The notes under the pieces were generated by a model, which ran no database searches, was not told where the DNA came from, and worked only from the letters and a program-made list of their open reading frames with translations. Positions 41,360-49,113 of a stretch of 64,000 bases of DNA are shown piece after piece. Numbering within the stretch: the stretch's first letter is position 1; each line of letters opens with the position of its first letter. Location: the NCBI GenBank assembly GCA_964351985.1, contig CAYGPR010000010.1:1-64000 (forward strand). Reading direction: 5' to 3'. Both the position numbers and the translations under genes were made by a program. The DNA comes from Meishania sp964351985. GTDB lineage: Bacteria; Bacteroidota; Bacteroidia; Flavobacteriales; Flavobacteriaceae.

Positions 41360-43800
41360 GACAGTTTTTGTTCTTCTTCCTTGCGTGACCGCCAAAAAGA
41401 AAATCCGATTCCCCCGATAATGATCAATCCGAGCAAAATTGAACTGGCCAAAGTAATCGTACTTCCTTTTTCGATGACGGGAGGATCAAATTTAAATTCA
41501 ATGGTATGTTCGCCAGCGGGAACTTTTAGCGCTCTAAGCACATAATTTACCTTGAAATGATCGGTCAATTTTCCGTTGATATAGGCATTCCATCCCGGGG
41601 CATAATACATTTCCGAAAAAACGGCAACTCCCATTTTATCGTTTTTACTTTGATAAGTCAGATGGTTCGGTTTATAATCTGTCAGTTCTATTAAGGCGGT
41701 GGAATCCACTTTAAAATTAAACTGATTGATGCTCGGAAATACCTCGGTATTCACTAGGGCTTCTTTCTTTTCGTCAAATTCTTTGAGCCCCAGCAGTTCA
41801 TCATTGGGGTTTTTGACTTCCTTCAATCTTTCGACAAACCAAGCATTACCATTGGCATCAGGATTTAGTGCGGGATATTGATTTCCTTCTTCGTCCTGCT
41901 GTATAACATATTTCACGTTCAACATGTTCAAAACCTTAATATTGCCTTGTGCAATATGGAAATAGAAAAGATCCTCCATACCTGCAGGTTTCGCCGCATG
42001 GTACCCTGAAATGGCCTGATGAAAGTACGATGTGCCTGCACCTTCGAAGCCCTCAACTTGATTGAAGACCCTGAAGATATCCTTATCCTTAAGAATTTCT
42101 TGATGAACCGGAGTTTCCTGAAAAGGCTGTGTCATTCTTCTTTTGGCTACAAAATCGTCATTGTTTACATAACGTTGGCCCACCCCGACCAAATCAAAGA
42201 CAGTAAGGATTCCTAAAACAATAATCACTAGATTCTCCTTAATTTTTCCCTTTAAGAAAAACCATAATGCCAAAGCAGCTAGAAAGACATAGGCTAAAGA
42301 GCGAAAGACATCACTATTGTACTCCGCTTTACGATCTAACTTGATCAATTCGAGTACTTCGTCTCCGTAATACTGTTTAACGGTGGGGTCATGGTACCCC
42401 GAAAAGCTGAACACCCCTTTAACCAATAATAATAAGACCCCTATACCAAGAACAGTAAAAAACGAGATTTTGAGCGCTTTGATCTTTTTGTCTTTGGACA
42501 CATATTCGTTGAACAGTACACTGAGGCCCAATATGGCCAAAATAGGCACACAGAGTTCCAAGATTACCTGTATGGACGATACGGCGCGAAACTTATCGTA
42601 CAGCGGAAAATAATCGATCATAAAATCGGTAAGCACGCTGAAGTTTTTACCCCATGAAAGTACCAATGACATAATCGTACCCCCTAAGAGCCACCATTTA
42701 GCACGGCCCTTGACCAAAATTAAAGCCAAAATGAAAAGGAAAAAGATAATAGCCCCAATATATGCTGGGCCTGAGGTACCAGGTTGCGCGCCCCAATACA
42801 ACTGTAGGTTTTTTGTAAAATCCAACGATTGGCTTTTTGTGATGCCCTTGTCTATGAGAAAATCATATACTTTTGAGTTTTCCCCTAAATCTTCTAAGCT
42901 TCCACCACCGAAAAGTCTAGGTACAAAAAGATTCATCGACTCCGCTATACCGTAACTCCACAGAGTGATGTATTCTTTGCTTAGACCATCTGTATTTTCT
43001 TTAGGTGTACCATCGTAGTTAACGGTAATTTCAGATTTACCCCTTGTACTCCAATCCGCATATTCCTTGGTAGCCATCAAACCGGTTGCGTTCGTTGCAA
43101 TACCAAGAACAACAGCGGCTAAAAGTATGCCCACCGAGGTAAAATAGTGTTTCAATTTTTTCTTCCGAACGGCATCGACCAAATAGGCTACTCCTAAAAT
43201 CAATACCAACAACATAAAATAGTAGGTCATTTGATAGTGGTTGGCCACAATTTCGAGTGACATGGCCACTGCGGTAAGCACAAATCCCCATAGATATTTC
43301 TTCCGAAAAACAAGGACGATACCTCCCAAAACCATGGGTAAATACCCAATGGCATGCGCTTTTGCGTTATGCCCCGCGCCGAAGATAATTATCAGATAGG
43401 TCGAGAATCCAAAGGCCAACGCCCCTACTATTGCAAGTCGATAATCGATTTTTAGACAACAAAGCAAAATATAAAACCCAATAAAATAGAGAAAAAGATA
43501 ATCGGCAGGTCTAGGAAGAAAACGGATCATACGATCTAATTTCTTGACATAATCATGAGGATAGTACGCGCCCAACTGAAAAGTAGGCATGCCGCCATAG
43601 GCACTATTGGTCCAATACGGCTCCTCGCCCGAACGTTTTCGAAAATCGTTCTGTTCTTTGGCCATGCCGGTATATTGGATAATATCCGACTGTTCGATGA
43701 CTTTGCCCTGAAGTACAGGGTTGAAATAGGCCAATGCAGCAATGACAAAGAAAACCGCTACAAAAAAGTGTACAAAGAAAGCTTTTAAACCTGTTTGCAT
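41356..43800 (-). CDS. YfhO-family large membrane protein
   Basis: 814 residues: about 12 to 14 membrane helices in the first 560 residues (start LKAFFVHFFVAVFFVIAALAYFNPVLQG) followed by a periplasmic domain and a final C-terminal helix (ITLASSILLGLIIIGGIGFSFW). Landmarks: SGEEPYWTNSAYGGMPTFQLGAYYPHD and PGWNAYINGKLTDHFKVNYVLRALKVPAGEHTIEFKFDP, the standard YfhO end. The family includes glycosyltransferase-C-like proteins needed for glycosylation of lipoteichoic acid in Firmicutes; here, next to a GT4 and a flippase, it likely modifies a lipid-linked glycan. Confidence 0.92.
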   Translation of the reverse strand: MQTGLKAFFVHFFVAVFFVIAALAYFNPVLQGKVIEQSDIIQYTGMAKEQNDFRKRSGEEPYWTNSAYGGMPTFQLGAYYPHDYVKKLDRMIRFLPRPADYLFLYFIGFYILLCCLKIDYRLAIVGALAFGFSTYLIIIFGAGHNAKAHAIGYLPMVLGGIVLVFRKKYLWGFVLTAVAMSLEIVANHYQMTYYFMLLVLILGVAYLVDAVRKKKLKHYFTSVGILLAAVVLGIATNATGLMATKEYADWSTRGKSEITVNYDGTPKENTDGLSKEYITLWSYGIAESMNLFVPRLFGGGSLEDLGENSKVYDFLIDKGITKSQSLDFTKNLQLYWGAQPGTSGPAYIGAIIFFLFILALILVKGRAKWWLLGGTIMSLVLSWGKNFSVLTDFMIDYFPLYDKFRAVSSIQVILELCVPILAILGLSVLFNEYVSKDKKIKALKISFFTVLGIGVLLLLVKGVFSFSGYHDPTVKQYYGDEVLELIKLDRKAEYNSDVFRSLAYVFLAALALWFFLKGKIKENLVIIVLGILTVFDLVGVGQRYVNNDDFVAKRRMTQPFQETPVHQEILKDKDIFRVFNQVEGFEGAGTSYFHQAISGYHAAKPAGMEDLFYFHIAQGNIKVLNMLNVKYVIQQDEEGNQYPALNPDANGNAWFVERLKEVKNPNDELLGLKEFDEKKEALVNTEVFPSINQFNFKVDSTALIELTDYKPNHLTYQSKNDKMGVAVFSEMYYAPGWNAYINGKLTDHFKVNYVLRALKVPAGEHTIEFKFDPPVIEKGSTITLASSILLGLIIIGGIGFSFWRSRKEEEQKLS

Positions 43801-43834
43801 GAAGTGGTTTAAGGGGTTGGTAGTGCTAAAATAA

Positions 43835-44098
43835 TCAATCTACCTCCTCAAAATCAATATACTCCCCAACTTTTTCAGAAGATGAACCGTTCTTATTGGG
43901 TTTTTTATCTATAATCACATCTCCAACCTTTTCCTCTTCGGCACCTTGTTGGTTCATGAAGTCCCCGAATTTTTCCTGAAAATGGGCTTCTGTCTTTTTG
44001 GCGGCGTAGCTGAAAAGTTTGGGGCCCAATAATCGTATCACCATTTTAAGCAGGTAGTAGATCAGCAGTATTATTAATATCGTCTTTAAAAAAGCCAT
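43835..44098 (-). CDS. DUF4834-type small membrane protein
   Basis: 87 residues: N-terminal membrane helix MAFLKTILIILLIYYLLKMVIRLLGPKLF, then a charged tail (AAKKTEAHFQEKFGDFM, GDVIIDKKPNK, SEKVGEYIDFEEVD). The GDVIID and GEYIDFEE motifs match DUF4834 proteins of Bacteroidetes, whose function is unknown. 34 bp upstream of YfhO on the same strand, so probably co-transcribed with it. Confidence 0.85.
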   Translation of the reverse strand: MAFLKTILIILLIYYLLKMVIRLLGPKLFSYAAKKTEAHFQEKFGDFMNQQGAEEEKVGDVIIDKKPNKNGSSSEKVGEYIDFEEVD

Positions 44099-44184
44099 TT
44101 ATTTTGATTTCGACATATCAAAAATACAATTCTCACGTTGTATTAAGAGGGCTAAAGTCTTAAAATATTAATAAAATCAGCTTT

Positions 44185-45294
44185 ATGGGGCATCCGTTTG
44201 AAATGAATAGTATCAGGCAATTGCTACTATTACACGTGTTCATCGTACCCATTCTTGGAATTTCGCAGTACACCGATGTTATCAATTCAAATCGACCCGG
44301 TCTTTCTGTTAGTGCCTATGCCGTTGGCAAAAACGTAATTCAAGCCGAAGTCGGCGGATTCTACGAACAAAGCGATCACAGTCTTTTGAACACCCAATCG
44401 AATATCTGGGGCGGTGATCTATCCTTACGGTACGGACTTCTTTTCGAACAATTGGAAATCAATTATGAAGGCACGTATCAAACGCAAAATATAGATTTTT
44501 CAAATACACTCACCAATGAGCGATTTACCGACTTCTCAAGGAATAGATTAGGCCTAAAGTTTCTGATTTATGATCATTATAAAAATCCGGAACGAAACAA
44601 ACCTAACTTATATAGTTGGAGAAAAAACTATGTGTTTCAATTGAAAAATCTGATACCCTCGGTATCACTTTATGGTGGAGCTACTTTTAATCTAGGTGAC
44701 AATCCGTTTTATATCGGGGATCCAGCAGTTTCCTATCGCGGCATGATTGCCACACAAAGTCGACTTACCCCAAGATTTGTTCTGATTACCAATATTGCTT
44801 ACGACCGAATTTCAACAGATTTCCCTGAATTGAGTTATTTGGCTTCTATTTCGTATGCCTTTCGAAATCCGAAATGGAGTGCCTTCGTTGAAAACCAAGG
44901 TATTAAAAGCGACCGCTATTCAGATGTGCTTTTACGCGGCGGTGTAGCACATTTATTGAACGAAGATTTACAGGTAGATATGAATATGGGCGCGAGCTTT
45001 AAAAATACGCCTTCGAGAATCTTTGTCACAATGGGTGCTTCGTATCGATTTGACCTTCACAGCGACCCTGCGCCAAAGGCCATTGATGAGCAGAACGCAG
45101 GAGAAAATGGTGGCCCCATTAAAAAGAATGCTATGAAGAAAAAAGAGCAGGAAGCCAAGAAGAAAAAGAAAAGCGGCACAGGAGCTGAGGATATTGATCT
45201 CGGCCCTTCAAAAAAACAACTTCGAAAGCTCAAGAAGGCCGAAAAGAAAAAGAATAAAAACAAAAAAGACAATAAGGATGAAATCGAGTTTTAA
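44185..45294 (+). CDS. Outer-membrane transporter-like beta-barrel with Lys-rich tail
   Basis: 369 residues. Signal sequence around residues 7-28 (MNSIRQLLLLHVFIVPILGISQ); ATG at 44203 is a good alternative start. The body, about residues 30-290, has amphipathic strands ending in aromatic residues (RPGLSVSAYAVGKNVIQAEVGGFYEQ, LRYGLLFEQLEINYEG, FVENQGIKSDRYSDVLLRGGVAHLLNEDLQVDMNMGASF), the pattern of the MetA-pathway/transporter barrel family. The last 75 residues are highly charged (KKKEQEAKKKKKSGTG, KKAEKKKNKNKKDNKDE), a tail probably in the periplasm. Substrate unknown. Confidence 0.8.
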   Translation: MGHPFEMNSIRQLLLLHVFIVPILGISQYTDVINSNRPGLSVSAYAVGKNVIQAEVGGFYEQSDHSLLNTQSNIWGGDLSLRYGLLFEQLEINYEGTYQTQNIDFSNTLTNERFTDFSRNRLGLKFLIYDHYKNPERNKPNLYSWRKNYVFQLKNLIPSVSLYGGATFNLGDNPFYIGDPAVSYRGMIATQSRLTPRFVLITNIAYDRISTDFPELSYLASISYAFRNPKWSAFVENQGIKSDRYSDVLLRGGVAHLLNEDLQVDMNMGASFKNTPSRIFVTMGASYRFDLHSDPAPKAIDEQNAGENGGPIKKNAMKKKEQEAKKKKKSGTGAEDIDLGPSKKQLRKLKKAEKKKNKNKKDNKDEIEF

Positions 45295-45361
45295 CTACTT
45301 ACTCTGTTTTTATACCTTAATTAGTTTATTGAATTTTATTCGCTAATATTGACGGTACAAA

Positions 45362-46492
45362 ATGTACCGTATGGTCACGCTCAAAGAAGCCACTACTAAA
45401 ACCGAACTAAAGCAGTTTGTGAAGTTTCCATTTTCACTTTATAGGGGCAATCCATACTGGGTTCCACCGATTATTGTGGATGAACTTGAGAGTTTTGATA
45501 AGGATAAAAATCCCGCTTTTAAAAATGCAGACGCTTGGTTCTTCTTAGCTTTTAAGAATAAAGATCTGGTCGGGCGAGTTGCCATAATCATAAACTGGCT
45601 CGAGGTCAACGAACAGAAAATCAAAAAAATAAGATTTGGATGGTTTGATTTCATTGACGATCCAGAGGTCTCGGAACTACTACTGCAAAAGGTCGAAGAA
45701 ATAGGAAAAAAAAACAATCTGGACTATATGGAAGGTCCAGTCGGCTTTTCGAACCTAGACAAGGTAGGCGTTCTAGTCGAAGGTTTCGACCATATAGGAA
45801 GCATGATCACTTGGTACAATCACCGATATTACAAAGACCACTACGAGCGATCGGGTTTTGTAAAAGAGAAGGAATATATGGAGAACAAATTCCCCGCGAG
45901 CAATGCAGACCCCGCCCTTTTTACAAAACTCAATAACTTAATTAAACGTCGTTACGGACTTCGGGAAATAAATTTCACAAAAACTAAAGAAGTGATGCCG
46001 ATGGCCGATCAGATGTTCGACCTGTTCAACGAAACCTATTCGAAACTTTCTTCTTTTGTACCGATTACCGAAGTACAAAAAGCGTATTTCAAGAAGAAAT
46101 ACATCAGTTTCATCAATCCGGAATACATCAAGTTTATTGTGGACAAGGAAGATAAACTGATTGCCTTTTCCATTGTCATGCCATCGTTTTCGAAAGCCCT
46201 TCAAAAAGCGAACGGCAAGCTTTTCCCCTTCGGGATATTCCATTTGCTAAAGGCAAAAAAACAAAGTAAGGACGTTTATTTCTACCTGATCGGCATCCAT
46301 CCCGAATATCAAAATAAAGGAGTAACCGCAATTGTTTTTAACGAATACTATAAAACCTTTACGGCCAAAGGCATCGATATGTGCTACCGAACACCCGAAT
46401 TAGAGGAAAATATTGCAATTAAGCAGATGTGGAAACATTTTGACCCGGTTGTCTATAAGAGGAGAAGAACATACCGCAAAAACTTGCGGTAA
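45362..46492 (+). CDS. GNAT-like acyltransferase-fold protein
   Basis: 376 residues, cytoplasmic. N-terminal VKFPFSLYRGNPYWVPPIIVDELESFDKDKNPAFKNADAWFFLAFKNKDLVGRVA and later YYKDHYERSGFVKEKEYM, and GIHPEYQNKGVTAIVFNEYYKTF (acetyl-CoA-binding Q/RxxG-like loop) are typical of a conserved double-GNAT-like bacterial family, sometimes mislabelled GTP cyclohydrolase. It probably transfers an acyl group from a CoA or ACP donor; acceptor unknown. Monocistronic; the heptad hairpin follows. Confidence 0.85.
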   Translation: MYRMVTLKEATTKTELKQFVKFPFSLYRGNPYWVPPIIVDELESFDKDKNPAFKNADAWFFLAFKNKDLVGRVAIIINWLEVNEQKIKKIRFGWFDFIDDPEVSELLLQKVEEIGKKNNLDYMEGPVGFSNLDKVGVLVEGFDHIGSMITWYNHRYYKDHYERSGFVKEKEYMENKFPASNADPALFTKLNNLIKRRYGLREINFTKTKEVMPMADQMFDLFNETYSKLSSFVPITEVQKAYFKKKYISFINPEYIKFIVDKEDKLIAFSIVMPSFSKALQKANGKLFPFGIFHLLKAKKQSKDVYFYLIGIHPEYQNKGVTAIVFNEYYKTFTAKGIDMCYRTPELEENIAIKQMWKHFDPVVYKRRRTYRKNLR

Positions 46493-46503
46493 GCACCAAA
46501 AAT

Positions 46504-46559
46504 CAAATTCCAAATTCTAAGCTTAACTTGTTTGGAATTTGGAATTTTTCTATTGGAAT
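46504..46559. repeat. Heptad-phased inverted repeat, hairpin between convergent genes
   Basis: In strict 7-bp register: CAAATTC, CAAATTC, TAAGCTT, AACTTGT, TTGGAAT, TTGGAAT, TTTTCTA, TTGGAAT. The first and later units are reverse complements, giving 13-bp perfect arms AAATTCCAAATTC (46505-46517) and GAATTTGGAATTT (46535-46547). Lies between two convergent genes and may also terminate both. Confidence 0.85.
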
Positions 46560-46580
46560 TTACAAAATCATAGATTTTGT

Positions 46581-47840
46581 TTACTCTCCCATCGCGGCTG
46601 CCACAGCAGCGGAAAGTCTTTTATACGTACCGTTTTGAAGTCGCTCCCGAATCGCTGAAAAAGCTTCCAAGGTTTCGTGAATATCCTCCATGGTATGGGT
46701 CGCCGTCGGAATCATTCGAAGTAAAATCAATCCTTTAGGTATCACGGGGTAAACAACTATGGAACAGAATATTCCATAATTTTCACGCAAGTCCTTAACC
46801 AAGGCCATCGCCTCGGGAATACTTCCGTTCAAATAAACGGGAGTTACGCAACTCGTTGTGGTACCAATATCGAAACCCCGTTCTTTGAGTCCGTTTTGCA
46901 GTGCATCTACATTCTCCCAAAGTTTTGCCTTCAGCTCGGGCATGGTACGCAGCATATCAAGTCGTTTCAAAGCACCTTTGACATAAATCATGGGAAGGGA
47001 CTTAGCGAACATCTGTGAACGCAAATTATATTTTAAGTAGTCAATAATTTCTTTGTCGGCCGCTAAAAAAGCACCAATGCTGGCCATAGATTTGGCAAAA
47101 GTGGCAAAATACACATCGATATCGTCTTGAATACCTTGTTCTTCTCCCGCTCCTGCGCCTGTTTTACCAAGTGTACCGAAACCGTGGGCATCGTCGACCA
47201 TAAAACGAAAATTATATTTCTTTTTCAAGGCTACAATTTCCTTCAATCTACCCTGTTCACCGCGCATACCGAATACACCTTCTGAAATGACTAATATGCC
47301 TCCCCCAGTCTGTTCTGCCATTTTAGTGGCGCGTTCCAGATTCTTCTCCAAACTCTCAATGTCATTATGCTTGAACGTAAAACGTTTGCCCATATGAAGT
47401 CGCACACCATCAATAATACAGGCATGAGAATCTACATCATAAACGATAATATCATCTTTGGATACCAAAGCGTCAATAGCCGACATAATCCCTTGATATC
47501 CGAAATTCAATAAATATGCAGATTCTTTGTTAACGAATTCAGCCAGTTCTTGTTCCAATTGTTCGTGAAAATCGGTATGGCCGCTCATCATTCTGGCACC
47601 CATAGGGTAGGCAGAACCAAATTCGGCCGCAGTATCGCCGTCTATTTTCTTTATCTCGGGAAGATTGGCAAGACCCAAATAATCATTGATGCTCCAAGTG
47701 ATGACTTCTTTACCCTGAAATTTCATCCGGTTTGAAATGGGACCTTCCAATTTAGGAAAAACGAAATAGCCTTCGGCCTGTGACGCCCACTTTCCCAAGG
47801 GGCCTTTATTCTCAATGATACGGTCAAATAAGTCTCTCAT
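46581..47840 (-). CDS. PLP-dependent alpha-oxoamine synthase (serine palmitoyltransferase/cysteate acyltransferase-like)
   Basis: 419 residues, fold-type I. Condenses an amino acid with an acyl thioester, losing CO2. PLP lysine K250 in YFATFAKSMASIGAF; FMVDDAHGFGTLG (Asp217, His219) cofactor contacts; YPMGARMMSGHTDFHEQLE and LNFGYQGIMSAIDAL are family motifs. The Bacteroidetes pattern SMASIGAFLAADKEIIDYLKYNLRSQMFAKSLPM fits serine palmitoyltransferase-type enzymes. In Flavobacterium johnsoniae an enzyme of this kind uses cysteate to build capnine sulfonolipids. The CysK-like gene upstream on the same strand supports that role here, but sphingolipid synthesis or 2-amino-3-ketobutyrate CoA ligase remain possible. 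Confidence 0.88.
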   Translation of the reverse strand: MRDLFDRIIENKGPLGKWASQAEGYFVFPKLEGPISNRMKFQGKEVITWSINDYLGLANLPEIKKIDGDTAAEFGSAYPMGARMMSGHTDFHEQLEQELAEFVNKESAYLLNFGYQGIMSAIDALVSKDDIIVYDVDSHACIIDGVRLHMGKRFTFKHNDIESLEKNLERATKMAEQTGGGILVISEGVFGMRGEQGRLKEIVALKKKYNFRFMVDDAHGFGTLGKTGAGAGEEQGIQDDIDVYFATFAKSMASIGAFLAADKEIIDYLKYNLRSQMFAKSLPMIYVKGALKRLDMLRTMPELKAKLWENVDALQNGLKERGFDIGTTTSCVTPVYLNGSIPEAMALVKDLRENYGIFCSIVVYPVIPKGLILLRMIPTATHTMEDIHETLEAFSAIRERLQNGTYKRLSAAVAAAMGE

Positions 47841-47938
47841 GTAGCTTGGGTTGATTTTTAGAAACTGTTTTTAACACAGTCTCTGCCTGCAAAAATATAG
47901 ATTTTTGGCTAGCATTCATAATTAAATTATGAGCAAAG

Positions 47939-47970
47939 AAAAAGCGATGCTTTGTGATGCACCGCTTTTT
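47939..47970 (-). terminator. Terminator after the CysK-like gene
   Basis: AAAAAGCGATGC, 6- to 8-nt loop, GCACCGCTTTTT, one A/C mismatch. On the minus strand it follows the CysK-like stop by 24 bp, so the oxoamine synthase gene has its own promoter. Confidence 0.75.
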
Positions 47971-47994
47971 CTATTTCTAAAATTCTATTCTTTT

Positions 47995-49035
47995 CTACTT
48001 TACAAATTGTATTTGCTGTGTTTCTTCAATGGTTTCGGCGTCAAAGAATCCTTGGTCTTCCATCCATTTATCGCTGTAAACCTTACTCATGTAACGTGAT
48101 CCGTGATCGGGAAAAATAACGACTACTTTGCTGTTCTTGTCGAAAACACCGTCGGCCGCCAATTGTTTTACCGCCTGTAATACCGCTCCACTGGTATAGC
48201 CTGCGAAAATACCTTCGGTTTTTGCAATCTCTCGCGAAGTATGTGCGCTTTCCTCATCGGAAACTTTTACAAATTCATCGATAATATCAAAATCCGTGGC
48301 ACTCGGAATCAGGTTTTTTCCCAATCCTTCGATGCGATACGGATATATTTCCTTCTGATCGAACTCTTTGGTCTCGTGGTATTTTTTCAACACCGAACCA
48401 TAGGCATCGACACCTATTATCTTTATATCCTGGTTCTGCTCTTTTAAATATCGTGCCGTACCTGATATCGTTCCACCAGTACCACTACACGCCACCAAAT
48501 GGGTAATCTGGCCACTAGTTTGTTTCCATATTTCAGGTCCTGTGGTCTTATAATGGGCATCTATATTCAACTCATTGAAATATTGGTTGATATAAATAGA
48601 TCCTTTTGTTTCTTCATGAAGCCTTTTTGCGACTTGATAATATGATCTTGGATCATCTGCGCTCACATGCGCGGGACAAACATATACAGTAGCCCCCATA
48701 GAGCGCAACATATCGATTTTATCCCTAGATGATTTTGAGCTTACCGCCAAAATACATTCATAACCCTTGATTATACTGACCATGGCTATACTAAAACCAG
48801 TGTTGCCAGAGGTAGTTTCGATAATAGTGCTCCCTTTGGTCAAAATCCCTTTCCGCTCCGCTTCTGCAATGATATAGGCCGCGACCCTATCTTTTGAAGA
48901 ATGACCCGGGTTGAACGATTCCAACTTGGCATAGAAGTCTCCGGGAAACTTGGCGGTTATTCGATTGAGTTTAACGAGTGGGGTGTCTCCTATGAGTTCT
49001 AGGATATTGTTGCAAGCTTTAATCTTATCTTCCAT
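47995..49035 (-). CDS. CysK/CBS-family PLP enzyme (cysteine or cysteate synthase-like)
   Basis: 346-residue fold-type II PLP enzyme. PLP lysine K48 in SFNPGHSSKDRVAAYI (usual form SVKDR), substrate loop ETTSGNTGFS at 74-82, phosphate loop SGTGGTISG at 184-192. It replaces a beta-substituent of serine derivatives with sulfide or another nucleophile. It has a longer C-terminus than plain CysK (Asp/Gln-rich tail), as in CBS-like enzymes without the regulatory domain. Next to the alpha-oxoamine synthase it may make cysteate from phosphoserine and sulfite; a general cysteine synthase is the conservative reading. Confidence 0.87.
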   Translation of the reverse strand: MEDKIKACNNILELIGDTPLVKLNRITAKFPGDFYAKLESFNPGHSSKDRVAAYIIAEAERKGILTKGSTIIETTSGNTGFSIAMVSIIKGYECILAVSSKSSRDKIDMLRSMGATVYVCPAHVSADDPRSYYQVAKRLHEETKGSIYINQYFNELNIDAHYKTTGPEIWKQTSGQITHLVACSGTGGTISGTARYLKEQNQDIKIIGVDAYGSVLKKYHETKEFDQKEIYPYRIEGLGKNLIPSATDFDIIDEFVKVSDEESAHTSREIAKTEGIFAGYTSGAVLQAVKQLAADGVFDKNSKVVVIFPDHGSRYMSKVYSDKWMEDQGFFDAETIEETQQIQFVK

Positions 49036-49113
49036 AAAGGCTATATAAGTTTAAGAATATTGAAGAACGTTAGTTCCGCAATATTCTTGGACAAAATTAC
49101 GATTTTTTTCCGA

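Noticed and set aside
40025..41395. Longer N-terminus for the GT4 enzyme (33 more codons)
   Set aside because: The extension runs through the palindrome and the YfhO stop region; the ATG at 41296 opens directly with the family motif.
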